From Hymenobacter sp. J193 (GTDB lineage: Bacteria > Bacteroidota > Bacteroidia > Cytophagales > Hymenobacteraceae), in assembly GCF_024700075.1 (NCBI RefSeq), contig NZ_JAJONE010000001.1:2136001-2200000 (forward strand): DNA of 64,000 bases, in the 5' to 3' direction. This document shows positions 1 through 8,528 of this stretch, one piece after another. Position 1 is the first letter of the stretch, and every line of letters starts with the position of its first letter. The notes under the pieces are model-generated. The model did not search any database. It was not told the DNA's origin and saw only the letters and a list, made by a program, of their open reading frames with translations. The position numbers were made by a program, and so were the translations under genes.

Positions 1-100
1 CCCGCAGGTCAGGCCACCGCTCAGGCAGGATGTGGGTGTGAATGTCTACCGCTAATGAGGTATGAGGAGTAAGGAATGAGGAGTCAGCGGATGCACTCAT
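1..100 (-). CDS. nbaD: Aminocarboxymuconate-semialdehyde decarboxylase (ACMSD), N-terminus only
   Basis: The gene runs off the left edge and only about 33 codons are visible. From the ATG at 98-100 the translation soon reaches VDIHTHILPERWPDL, the N-terminal signature of ACMSD (amidohydrolase fold). The HxH metal ligands are at residues 21 and 23. ACMSD decarboxylates 2-amino-3-carboxymuconate semialdehyde, the product of the neighbouring dioxygenase. It starts 21 bp after that gene's stop on the same strand, so the two are probably co-transcribed. The first 16 or so residues are encoded by an intergenic palindrome arm and look non-native. No better in-frame start exists, so the true start is uncertain. 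Confidence 0.75.
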   Translation of the reverse strand, partial: MSASADSSFLTPHTSLAVDIHTHILPERWPDLR

Positions 101-130
101 GGAAGAGCCGTTCTTCATTCCCTACTCCTC
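64..130. repeat. Intergenic palindrome between the dioxygenase and ACMSD
   Basis: GAGGAGTAAGGAAT at 64-77 is the inverted counterpart of ATTCCCTACTCCTC at 117-130, with one mismatch. The right arm contains the stop codon of the dioxygenase. The loop contains the ATG assigned to ACMSD. The left part stutters (GAGGTATGAGGAGT then GAATGAGGAGT). It is one of many word-repeat palindromes in this window. Confidence 0.6.
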
Positions 131-658
131 GGTCTTTGCTGGTGCGGGCGGCGCCATCACGGTGCCACACACCTGGCAGGTGCGCTTGTGCTCGTCCTGC
201 CAGAAGCGGTTCATGATGGGCGGCAGCTGGGCCACGATGTCGGTGATTTCGGCAAACTCCTCGTAGAGCTTGTTGCCGCAGTTTTCGCAGTACCACTGAA
301 AGCCGTCCAGTTCGCCGGCGGTGCGGTAGCGCTCCAGCACGAGCCCCACCGTACCGGCCGGCCGGCGGGGCGAGTGGGGCACACCAGCCGGTAGCAGAAA
401 CATGCTTCCGGCTTTGATTTCAATATCGACCGGCTTGCCATCTTCGATAATCTTGACCACGATGTCGCCCTCAATTTGCAGGAACAGCTCCTCGCCTTCG
501 TCTACGTGGTAGTCTTTGCGGGCATTGGGGCCGCCCACCACCATCACAATAAAATCCTTGTTGTCTTTGAACACCTGCTGGTTGCCTACCGGGGGCTTCA
601 GCAAATGGCGGTGTTCATCTATCCACTGCTGGAAGTTGAAGGGGCGGGCAACGGGCAT
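122..658 (-). CDS. nbaC: 3-hydroxyanthranilate 3,4-dioxygenase
   Basis: This cupin dioxygenase opens the ring of 3-hydroxyanthranilate with O2 to give 2-amino-3-carboxymuconate semialdehyde, in the kynurenine route of tryptophan breakdown. The 178-residue length is normal. The iron ligands His51, Glu57 and His95 are present, as are Arg47 and Arg99, which contact substrate in characterised bacterial enzymes. The second, rubredoxin-like metal site is also intact: CENC at 124-127 and CQVC at 161-164. The start is ATG. The product is the substrate of the ACMSD encoded immediately downstream, so the pair forms consecutive pathway steps. I see no clear promoter box directly upstream. Confidence 0.95.
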   Translation of the reverse strand: MPVARPFNFQQWIDEHRHLLKPPVGNQQVFKDNKDFIVMVVGGPNARKDYHVDEGEELFLQIEGDIVVKIIEDGKPVDIEIKAGSMFLLPAGVPHSPRRPAGTVGLVLERYRTAGELDGFQWYCENCGNKLYEEFAEITDIVAQLPPIMNRFWQDEHKRTCQVCGTVMAPPAPAKTEE

Positions 659-790
659 AGCGGGCGAGAATTGGGCGAGAACAAACGGCAGCCGAGCACC
701 TGTCGGCCGGCCTAAGGTCGGAATTACGAGGGCAATTTTCGGCCTACGGTCGTAAGTTTCTACCTTTCGCCTTGCTTAACCCATGTTTCC

Positions 791-1582
791 GTGAATCTTT
801 CTCTTAGTTCCCAAGTCGCGCTGGTGGGCGGCAGCACCCAGGGCATCGGCCAGGCCGTGGCCGAAGAGCTGGCCCGCCTCGGCGCTACCGTGGTACTGCT
901 GGCCCGCAACGAAGTCCGCCTGCGCGAAGTAGCCGCCAGCCTGCCTGCTCCGGCCGGCCAGGCCCACTCCTACCTCGTGGCCGACTACGCCCAGCCCGTG
1001 CAGGTGCAGCAGCGCGTGGCCGCCTACTTGGCCGCTCACCCGGCCGGCTTCGATATTCTGGTAAATAATACCGGCGGTCCGGCCGGCGGCCCTTTGCTGG
1101 AAGCGCCGTTGGAGGCGCTGCGGGCGGCCTTTGAGCAGCACGTGGTTTGCAACCAGTTGCTGGCCCAGGCGGTGGTACCGGCCATGCAGGAGCGCGGGCG
1201 CGGGCGCATCATCAACATCATCAGCACCTCCGTAAAGCAGCCGCTCCCGGGCCTGGGCGTGAGCAACACCATCCGCGGAGCCGTGGGCAACTGGGCCAAA
1301 ACCCTGGCCAATGAGCTGGGTCCGCACGGCATCACGGTAAACAACGTGCTGCCCGGAGCCACGCTCACCCAGCGGCATACGTCCCTCATCGAAAAGAAAA
1401 CCGCCCAGACCGGCCAGACCACCGAGCAGGTAGAGGCCGGCATGTTGCGCCTGATTCCGGCCGGCCGCTTCGGGCTGGCCGACGAAGTAGCCGCTGCCGT
1501 AGCTTTCCTGGCTTCGCCTGCCGCCGCCTACATCAACGGCATCAACGTGCCGGTGGATGGCGGCCGCACCAGCAGCTTATAG
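791..1582 (+). CDS. SDR-family oxidoreductase with atypical active site
   Basis: This is a 263-residue Rossmann protein with the cofactor motif GGSTQGIG (residues 13-20), NNTGG at 92-96 and a C-terminal DGG motif. It starts at GTG 791, because the ATG at 783 runs into a stop after three codons. The active-site Ser145 is present. The Tyr and Lys expected at about 158 and 162 are Ser158 and Arg162 (GVSNTIRG). A subgroup of bacterial SDRs has this substitution, so it is probably not a mutation, but the usual Tyr-Lys proton relay cannot operate. It is divergent from the 3-hydroxyanthranilate genes and may belong to the same catabolic locus. The substrate is unknown. A TACCTTTC box at 760-767 may be its promoter. 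Confidence 0.85.
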   Translation: MNLSLSSQVALVGGSTQGIGQAVAEELARLGATVVLLARNEVRLREVAASLPAPAGQAHSYLVADYAQPVQVQQRVAAYLAAHPAGFDILVNNTGGPAGGPLLEAPLEALRAAFEQHVVCNQLLAQAVVPAMQERGRGRIINIISTSVKQPLPGLGVSNTIRGAVGNWAKTLANELGPHGITVNNVLPGATLTQRHTSLIEKKTAQTGQTTEQVEAGMLRLIPAGRFGLADEVAAAVAFLASPAAAYINGINVPVDGGRTSSL

Positions 1583-1670
1583 GGTGAATAGCGGGCTGAT
1601 GGAGCAGGCAAATTGCTGGTCTGACTTGCTTGCTTGAGCCTCAGCCAGAAAAGCATTCTACTATACAGAA

Positions 1671-2474
1671 GTGCAACCATTTAGCCGTTCCGGAGCTCAG
1701 CTATCGAACCACCCGCCCAGTCCGACACCTATTCAGCCATCCAATCCTTTGGTTAAGTTCGATACCCTTTCTATTGTAGTGCCGGTGTACAATGAGGCAC
1801 CCACCGTGCATCAGATTCTGGACCGGCTGCGGGTGCTGGAGCTGGTGAACGGCATCCGGAAGGAAATTATTCTGGTGAACGACTGCTCCACCGATGCCTC
1901 GGCCGAGGTGCTGACTGCCTACGCCGCGCAGTACCCCGAGCTGAACCTGCGCCTGCTCCACCACGCCGTGAACCAGGGCAAAGGCGCGGCCCTGCACACC
2001 GGCATCCGCGAAGCCACCGGCGACTACGTTATCATTCAGGACGCCGACCTGGAGTACGACCCCGAAGAATACAACCTGCTGTTCAAGCCCATCCTCAAAG
2101 GCTTTGCTGATGTAGTGTTTGGGTCGCGTTTTATGGGCGGCAACCCGCACCGCATCCTGTTTTTCTGGCACAGCATCGGCAACAAGGTCCTCACCTTCCT
2201 CTCCAACATGTTCACGGACCTGAACCTGACCGACATGGAGACCTGCTACAAGCTGTTCCGCCGCGACATTATTCAGAGTCTGCACCTGGAAGAGAAACGT
2301 TTCGGCTTCGAGCCCGAAGTGACGGCCAAAGTGGCCCGCATCCCCGGCGTGCGCATCTACGAGGTGGGCATCAGCTACTATGGCCGCACCTACGCCGAGG
2401 GGAAAAAAATTGGCTGGCGCGACGGGTTTCGGGCCATCTACTGCATTGCGCGCTACGGGCTGCTGGGCAGATAA
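1671..2474 (+). CDS. Family 2 glycosyltransferase, polyprenyl-phosphate sugar synthase type
   Basis: The GT-A fold of a dolichyl/polyprenyl-phosphate mannosyltransferase-like enzyme is recognisable. The strand-turn VVPVYNE occurs near residue 36. The nucleotide-sugar part contains NDCSTD. The DADLEYDP segment supplies the metal-binding DxD, and GSRFMGG follows. No C-terminal membrane segments are present, so it is the soluble Dpm1-like form. It would charge a lipid phosphate with a sugar at the inner face of the membrane. The open frame starts at GTG 1671, but the first 26 residues are Pro/Ser-rich and unlike the family, so TTG 1749 is a plausible alternative start. It leads a co-oriented group with the GT-C-like membrane protein, methyltransferase and second GT2 that follow. 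Confidence 0.85.
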   Translation: MQPFSRSGAQLSNHPPSPTPIQPSNPLVKFDTLSIVVPVYNEAPTVHQILDRLRVLELVNGIRKEIILVNDCSTDASAEVLTAYAAQYPELNLRLLHHAVNQGKGAALHTGIREATGDYVIIQDADLEYDPEEYNLLFKPILKGFADVVFGSRFMGGNPHRILFFWHSIGNKVLTFLSNMFTDLNLTDMETCYKLFRRDIIQSLHLEEKRFGFEPEVTAKVARIPGVRIYEVGISYYGRTYAEGKKIGWRDGFRAIYCIARYGLLGR

Positions 2475-2505
2475 TTCAGACGAGTGACAGAACAAGAGTA
2501 AACGC

Positions 2506-4847
2506 GTGAAAAATCGGCTGTTTTCGACGGATAAAGGCATTGCGGCGCTACTGCTGCTGGCCAGTGCCCTGGTGCTGGCTCTCAGCTTTGGGCGGGTGCT
2601 GCGCCATCCCAACGACTATTTTTTTGGCAATGCCGGCGACGCCATCCGGGCCTACTACATCGTGCTGTACTACGTGAAGTACAACACCGGCCTGCACTTC
2701 ACGGGCATGAACTACCCCCACGGCGAGCATATCAACTTCCCCGATATGCAGCCCTTGCTGGCTTACCCGCTTAGCTGGCTGCAGCACCACGGAGTGCCGG
2801 TAGTAAACCACCTGATGGGCATTCTGAACAGCTTTACGCTGCTCATGCTCTGGCTTACGCCGCTGGTACTGTTTGCCGTTGGCCGGCGCCTGGGGCTGCC
2901 ACGGCTTTACGCGGCGGCGGTGGCGCTGTGCGTGGCGTTTCTGGCCCCGCAGCTGGAGCGGCTGGACTCGCACGGCTCTATGGGCTACACGGTGCTGGTG
3001 CCCCTGCTCTGGTACCTACTGCTGCGCATGCATGCGGCCCCGCGCCGCTGGCGGTGGCCGGTGCTCTACGGCATGGTGAGCTTGCTGGGCGGGCTGCTAC
3101 ACACCTACTTCCTGCTGGTGGGCGCGCTGTTTCTACTGGCGTACACGCTGGTATGGGTGCTACAGGAGCGGCAGCGCCAAGCGGTGTGGCCCACGGCCCT
3201 GCGCTGGGCAGCCACGGCCCTGCTGCCGCTGCTGCTGTTCCGGGGCTGGCTCTGGCTGACGGACCCGCTCACCGACCGGCCCGAAAACCCCTATGGCTTC
3301 TTTGTGTACACGGCCAGCCCATTCACGGTATTTATGCCCACCGTCAGCCCGCTGCGGGAGGCGCTACGGGCCGTGCTGCACACGCCCGAGCCCGTCTGGG
3401 AAGGCTTTGCCTACGTGGGCCTTACGGCCACCGTGGTAGCGCTGCTGCTGCTCATCCGCACCGGGCGGGTATTGGGCCTGGGGCGCTGGCGCCAGGTGCT
3501 GCGGCCCGTAGCGCCCGCACCATTTAGGGCGGGGCTGTGGGCGGCTATTCTGCTGCTGCTGCTGGCAATGGCTTTCCCGTTCCGGCTGCCCGGTGGCGCG
3601 GCGCTGCTGGAGCACCTGGGGCCGCTCAAGCAGTTTCGCTCCCTGGGTCGGTTTGCCTGGGTGTTCTACTACGTCTTCTCGCTGTACGTAGCCTACTTTG
3701 GCTACCAGCTTTACCGCTACCTGGCCCAGCGCGGGGCGGCCGGCGTGGGTCGTGCTATTCTGGGCGTGATGCTGCTGTTCTGGGCGCTGGAAGCCGGGGT
3801 GCAGATTTCCACCAAAGGCCGGCAGATCCAGCAGATGCGCGGCGTGTCGGACTTCGTGGCCGAGGCTGGCAACTACCGCGAGAAACTGCTGAGCGTGGGA
3901 CGCCGGCCCGAGGAGTTTCAGGCCATCCTGCCCCTGCCCTACTTCAACATCGGCACCGATAAGCTCTCGTTTGCCAACAGCGCCAATGCCCAGTTCGAAA
4001 GCGAAAAGGCGTCTTTCAACCTGCACTTGCCCTTACTAGCCAGCCACATGGCCCGCGCTTCCGTGGGTCAGACGCTGCGGCTGGTGCAGCTGGTGGGCAC
4101 CGACTTCATAGACAAGCCGTTGGTGCAAGCTCTGCCTTCGCGCAAGCCGGTGCTGCTCATCACCAGCCACGATGCCCTGAAATACAATGAGCAGCAGCTG
4201 GTAAGCCGGGGGCGCAAGCTCTACGAAGATGCCTACGCTGTGCTCTACGAGCTGCCTCTCGACTCCCTGGCGGCCACCGTGCACGCCCGCCAGCAGCGGC
4301 TGTTTGCCCGGCGCCGCCCCACGTTGCTGACCGGCCCAGCCGGCACGCTGCGCACTACGGCCCGGCCCGTCGTGCGGGTATCATTTGCTGATAAAGCCTC
4401 GGTGCGGGCTTTTCTGTCGCCGGGCGCTTTCTCGCTCGACAATGGTTTTGCCCAGCTGTATAAAGGCCCGCTGGCTGCTTCGGCTGCCGATACGGGCCGC
4501 TACGAGGTATCGGTGTGGGTGAATGCGCGCACCGGCTACGGCCTCGGCAACCTGCAGGTAAAGCAGTACGATGCCCAGGGCCAGCAGATCGACCACCAGA
4601 TAACCGACACCAGCCACAGCACCGAGATTGTGGGCGACTGGGTGCGGGCTACGGCCCACATTCAGGTGCGCGACCCGCAGGCCCAGGTGGAAGTCATTTA
4701 CGACAACCGCGACTTGGTAGCCGACGACCTGCTGATCCGGCCGCTGGACACGGACGTGTACTTTTTCCGGGATACGCCCCCCGGCGCCAACTGGTGCTCA
4801 ATAACTATCCGCTGGGGTCGGAGGCGGTTTTGGCCGCGCGGCCATAG
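2506..4847 (+). CDS. Polytopic GT-C-like membrane protein with C-terminal beta-sandwich (frameshifted near its end)
   Basis: From GTG 2506 the protein has about ten hydrophobic segments in its first 450 residues. A long soluble region follows, ending in a carbohydrate-binding-like beta-sandwich (about residues 630-750). The layout resembles YfhO/GT-C glycosyltransferases that use lipid-linked sugars outside the membrane, and no specific donor can be assigned. In the raw frame the gene runs without a stop into the following methyltransferase, giving 1042 residues. The junction (residues 765-793) is Arg-rich and unlike protein. Adding one base at the C6 run 4777-4782, or at 4791, restores LVLNNYPLGSEAVLAARP and a stop at 4845-4847. 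I therefore read this as two genes with a 1-bp deletion, either real or an assembly error. Confidence 0.7.
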
Positions 4848-4884
4848 GCGGGCACCAGCCCAATCGTGTATCTTTAGGCCGCTT

Positions 4885-5634
4885 ATGGATATTACCTACG
4901 AAGCCCGGTATCATCAGCTGGAAGAGCAGCATTGGTGGTTTGCAGGCCGCCGCGACATTGTATTTGAGCAGATTCAGCGGCTCGGGCTGCCGCGCACGGC
5001 CGATATTCTGGAAATCGGCTGCTCGGGCGGGCCGCTGCTGCTGGCCTTGCGTGCGGCCGGCTACCAGCACCTTACCGGTATTGATGTGAGCGATAATGCC
5101 ATTGCCGTAGCCCAGGCCCGGGGCTTCGAGCAAGTGATGGTGATGGACGGCACCCGCCTCGATTTCGCCGACAATTCCTTTGATGTAGTGGTAGCCTCCG
5201 ATGTGCTGGAGCATATTGAGGACGAAGCCGAGGCCCTGCGCGAGTGGCAGCGGGTGCTGCGGCCCGGCGGCCACCTCATCGTGTTTGTGCCGGCCTACCA
5301 GTTTCTATGGAGCCGCCACGACGAAGTAAACCACCATTTCCGGCGCTATACGCTCTCTTACCTGCGCCAGGTGCTGGGCAGTGCGGGCTTTCAGGTAGAG
5401 CGGGCTTCGTACTGGAATTTCCTGCTGTTCTTTCCCACGGCCGTGGTGCGCCGGCTCCAGCGCCTGGCGCAGGCCACCGGCCTGGCCGCCGCCGGCGCCG
5501 GCGACCTGAAGCAGCTGACCGGCCCCGCCAACAGCGCCCTTTTTGGCCTGCTGAGGGCGGAAAACCGCTGGCTGCGCCGCCTGAACTTCCCCTTGGGCGT
5601 AAGCACCTTCGCCGTGGCCCGCAAACCTGCCTGA
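4885..5634 (+). CDS. Class I SAM-dependent methyltransferase
   Basis: This 249-residue protein starts at ATG 4885 with WWFAGRR near residue 17. The SAM-binding motif I, ILEIGCSGGPLL, lies at about residues 36-47. Motif II/III follow as FDVVVASDVLEHI and LRPGGHLIVFVP. The FRRYT segment after it is typical of methyltransferases found in glycan clusters, where they modify sugars or lipid-linked intermediates. In the raw frame it is continuous with the upstream membrane protein, but that fusion looks like the result of a 1-bp frameshift. Its stop TGA overlaps the ATG of the next gene (TGATG), indicating translational coupling with the following glycosyltransferase. Confidence 0.85.
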   Translation: MDITYEARYHQLEEQHWWFAGRRDIVFEQIQRLGLPRTADILEIGCSGGPLLLALRAAGYQHLTGIDVSDNAIAVAQARGFEQVMVMDGTRLDFADNSFDVVVASDVLEHIEDEAEALREWQRVLRPGGHLIVFVPAYQFLWSRHDEVNHHFRRYTLSYLRQVLGSAGFQVERASYWNFLLFFPTAVVRRLQRLAQATGLAAAGAGDLKQLTGPANSALFGLLRAENRWLRRLNFPLGVSTFAVARKPA

Positions 5635-6605
5635 TGTTTCCTGACCTACCCTTTCGCGCCGTGGATCTGTCCGTTATTATTCCCATCTACAACGAGGAAG
5701 CCAATATTCCGACTCTGTATGCGCGGCTGCGCTCGGTGCTGGACCCCATGCAGCTGCGCTGCGAGTACATCTTTATCAACGACGGCTCCCGCGACCGGTC
5801 CCTGGAGCTGATTCAGAACCTGGCGGCCCGGGAGTCCGATGTGCGCTACATCGATTTTAGTCGCAACTTCGGCCACCAGATTGCCGTGACGGCCGGGCTG
5901 GACTTGTCGCTGGGCGAGGCCGTAGCCATCATTGATGCCGATTTGCAGGACCCGCCCGAGCTGATTCCGCAGCTCTACCAGAAGCTGCTGCAGGGCTTCG
6001 AGGTGGTGTACGCCAAGCGCCGTTCCCGCCAGGGCGAAAGCGCTGCCAAGAAGTTTACGGCCAAGCTGTTTTACCGCCTGCTGGCCAGCATCACCAACAT
6101 TTCCATTCCCGTAGATACCGGCGACTTCCGCATTGTGTCGCGCAAGGTGGTGGAGGCGCTCAAGCAGATGCCTGAGCAAAACAAGTTTATCCGGGGGCAG
6201 ATTTCCTGGATTGGCTACCGGCAAACCTACATCGAGTACGACCGGGCCGAGCGGGCCGGGGGCGAAACCGGCTACACCTACCGCAAGATGATCCGGCTGG
6301 CCCTGGACGGCATCACGGGCTTTTCGGACGTGCCTCTGAAGGTGGCTACCGTGAGCGGCTTCGTGGTATCGGGCCTGGCTTTTCTGGTGATGCTCTACAC
6401 GCTCTACGCCCGCTTCGTAACCGGCGACTACCAGCCGGGCTGGGCTTCGCTGATGGTGAGCATCCTGTTTCTGGGCGGGGTGCAGCTTATTGCCATTGGC
6501 CTGATTGGCGAGTACCTGGCCCGCCTGAGCGCCAACGTGCGCCGCCGCCCCCTCTACATCATCTCCGACACCAATATCCCTATTAATGAATCAGTTACCC
6601 GTTAA
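5634..6605 (+). CDS. Family 2 glycosyltransferase with C-terminal membrane anchor (GtrB/Dpm1-like)
   Basis: The start is ATG 5634, overlapping the upstream stop by one base. The open frame extends further upstream, but that part is out-of-frame methyltransferase sequence. The 323 residues begin with LSVIIPIYNEEANIP and contain NDGSRD and the DADLQDPPE metal-binding signature. FRIVSRKV follows. Two transmembrane segments at about residues 235-260 and 270-295 end in the GEYLARL motif of bactoprenyl-phosphate glucosyltransferases. It should load glucose or a related sugar onto undecaprenyl phosphate for transfer by a GT-C partner, and two GT-C-like proteins flank it. Confidence 0.92.
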   Translation: MFPDLPFRAVDLSVIIPIYNEEANIPTLYARLRSVLDPMQLRCEYIFINDGSRDRSLELIQNLAARESDVRYIDFSRNFGHQIAVTAGLDLSLGEAVAIIDADLQDPPELIPQLYQKLLQGFEVVYAKRRSRQGESAAKKFTAKLFYRLLASITNISIPVDTGDFRIVSRKVVEALKQMPEQNKFIRGQISWIGYRQTYIEYDRAERAGGETGYTYRKMIRLALDGITGFSDVPLKVATVSGFVVSGLAFLVMLYTLYARFVTGDYQPGWASLMVSILFLGGVQLIAIGLIGEYLARLSANVRRRPLYIISDTNIPINESVTR

Positions 6606-6669
6606 CAGTTGCCAGAAATAAGCGCCGGCTACTGACAACGGGTAACGGGCAACTGGCACCTGGCAACTG
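6606..6669. repeat. Intergenic palindrome of repeated words
   Basis: CAGTTGCCAG at 6606-6615 is perfectly inverted as CTGGCAACTG at 6660-6669. Between them GGTAACGGGCAACTGG repeats the same words. It fills the entire convergent gap between the two glycan genes and could act as a weak bidirectional terminator. There is no T-run. Confidence 0.6.
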
Positions 6670-6670
6670 A

Positions 6671-8422
6671 TTACGGGGCAGCCAGCAGCACGTAGCCATC
6701 TACCAGGTGCTCGCGGAAACCGTAGGGCTGCAGGAGACGGCGCAGAAATGCGTGTACCGGCTGGTTGCGGTACGCGGGGCCTACCACGAAAGCCGCCGGG
6801 TCGTAGGTTTTCAGAAATGCCTGCACCTGTGGGGCGGTGGGCGGTGCGGGCTGCACCGTGTCGGGTTTGGTTTGCTGATATAGGATGGCGCGCAGCACGG
6901 GCTCCTGCCTCATCGAGGCAAATAACTCGGGCCGCACCCGCGAGAGGTAGCCGATGGGCAGCTTTTTGCGGTGCAGCGTTTGGTAGAACATCTGCTCCGT
7001 CTCTAGGTGACCTACTTGGTGGTAGCCGTCGAGAATGCCCAGCGGAATCGGAATAAGCGAGGTGCCCGGCAGCTTGGCCACTTGCTGGTACACCGCCGGA
7101 ATGCTGGCCTGCGACGCCCGCTGGTAGGGCTTGGGCCAGAACTCGATGCCCACCACGACCAGCAGCAACAAGCTGAGTGTGGTTTGCACCACGGGTCGCA
7201 GCCTCAGGTGCCAGGCCGCTTCCAGAGCACTGAGCGATACAATTGGCAACAGCAGGCCTATCATCATGCTCCAGCGGGTAGGGCAGCGGATGTTGTTGAA
7301 AAACGGAATAAAGTGCAGGAAAGCGGTGGGCAGGTTCAGCCGCTCGTGCCCGTAGATGCGCAGGGTTGGCACCGTAAACAGGAGGAAAACAATCAGCACC
7401 CAGGCCAGCGGCCGGCCTCCGGCCTCCTGAAACCGCCGCGACGCTGGCCGCTTCCCTGTCAGCCGCAAAGCCCACAGCCCGAGAGCCAGCAGCGGCAGCG
7501 CGTAGCCGATGAACACGGTATTTTCGAGGGAGCCGGGCATGTTGAACACCTTGGCATTAGTATACAGACGGGCGGCCCAGTCCCAGTATACGAATCGGCT
7601 GGTGGGCGGCGGCATCAGGTAGGACACCACGTCGCCACCCCACCAGAGGCCGCCGTTTTCGTTTATGCCTGCCAGGCGCAGCAGTCGGATGGCAATGTGG
7701 CTTACAACCAGAATGCCCGCCAGCCAGGCCCACGGCCGCCAGGTGCCCCACCGGATGCGCCCGATGCGCAGCCAGAACCACGCTACATAGAGCAGGGAGA
7801 AGTAAAGCAGGCCGAACAGCACGTAGTAGTCGCTCAGCAGGGTGAGCACGCCCAGCCCGAAACAGCCGGCCACGGCCATCCAGCTCCGCACCAGCGGCAG
7901 AAACCGGCCTTCCCGAAACTCGAAGGCCCGCAGAAACAGCAGGATGTAGAAGGGCACGGTGGCCGTGAGCACCAGGTTGTAGTGCTCGGGCAGGCGCTGG
8001 AGCTTGTAGGGTGAATAAGCGAAGATGAACCCCGCCAGCAGGCACAGCAGCGGGCTGCACACCCAGCCCCGCGCCAGCAGGTACGCACCCGTGCCCGATA
8101 AGGCATAGCTCAGCAGCAGCCCGGTGTTCACGGCCAGCATATCGTTGCCCAGCACCACGCTCAGGGCACCCAGGATAGGCGTATAGGCGTGCATCACCAG
8201 GCCGGATCCTTGCGGATACAGGATCCAGTTGGTAAAAAACGGGTTCTGGCCGCTCTGCACTGCTTCACGGAAGTGCCAGGCATTCCAGAAAAACTGGTAG
8301 GAGTCGTGCCGGGGCAAAGCCAGGAAGGAGGAAGTGAAATGCTGCGCCAGGGGCCAGGTAAATAGCACGAACAACAGGCCGTAGCCGGCCAGCAGGAGCG
8401 CCACGCGCAGCCATTTTTTCAT
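6671..8422 (-). CDS. Polytopic membrane protein, GT-C/YfhO-like
   Basis: This 583-residue protein starts at ATG 8422 with a cationic N-terminus and a first membrane segment (WLRVALLLAGYGLLFVLF). About ten more hydrophobic segments follow up to residue 440, and a soluble C-terminal tail of about 140 residues ends the protein. The first loop after TM1 has acidic and aromatic residues (LPRHDSYQFFWNAW), in the position where GT-C enzymes carry catalytic Asp/Glu. The family is uncharacterised, and I infer a lipid-linked-sugar transferase role from the neighbouring Dpm1-like enzymes. It converges on the GT2 gene 66 bp away. A TACTTTTG box lies 50 bp upstream of the start. Confidence 0.7.
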   Translation of the reverse strand: MKKWLRVALLLAGYGLLFVLFTWPLAQHFTSSFLALPRHDSYQFFWNAWHFREAVQSGQNPFFTNWILYPQGSGLVMHAYTPILGALSVVLGNDMLAVNTGLLLSYALSGTGAYLLARGWVCSPLLCLLAGFIFAYSPYKLQRLPEHYNLVLTATVPFYILLFLRAFEFREGRFLPLVRSWMAVAGCFGLGVLTLLSDYYVLFGLLYFSLLYVAWFWLRIGRIRWGTWRPWAWLAGILVVSHIAIRLLRLAGINENGGLWWGGDVVSYLMPPPTSRFVYWDWAARLYTNAKVFNMPGSLENTVFIGYALPLLALGLWALRLTGKRPASRRFQEAGGRPLAWVLIVFLLFTVPTLRIYGHERLNLPTAFLHFIPFFNNIRCPTRWSMMIGLLLPIVSLSALEAAWHLRLRPVVQTTLSLLLLVVVGIEFWPKPYQRASQASIPAVYQQVAKLPGTSLIPIPLGILDGYHQVGHLETEQMFYQTLHRKKLPIGYLSRVRPELFASMRQEPVLRAILYQQTKPDTVQPAPPTAPQVQAFLKTYDPAAFVVGPAYRNQPVHAFLRRLLQPYGFREHLVDGYVLLAAP

Positions 8423-8471
8423 TATAGCATCAATAAAGCACAGAGAGCAGCCTGCCTGCAGCTGCGCCCGG

Positions 8472-8479
8472 CAAAAGTA
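8472..8479 (-). promoter_or_regulatory. Bacteroidota -7 box for the GT-C-like gene
   Basis: On the minus strand TACTTTTG matches TAnnTTTG, 50 bp upstream of ATG 8422. No clear -33 TTG is seen. Confidence 0.4.
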
Positions 8480-8528
8480 GCTATTCCCGTTAGCTGCCGT
8501 TACCTTGCTGGGGCTTTCTTTTACCCTT

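Noticed and set aside
5244..5633. An N-terminal extension of the second GT2 gene
   Set aside because: It lies out of frame inside the methyltransferase gene, and the ATG at 5634 fits the family start exactly.
2506..5634. A 1042-residue natural fusion of a membrane glycosyltransferase and a methyltransferase
   Set aside because: The linker is Arg-rich and encoded by what looks like an intergenic spacer. Another frame supplies a normal C-terminus and stop at 4847.
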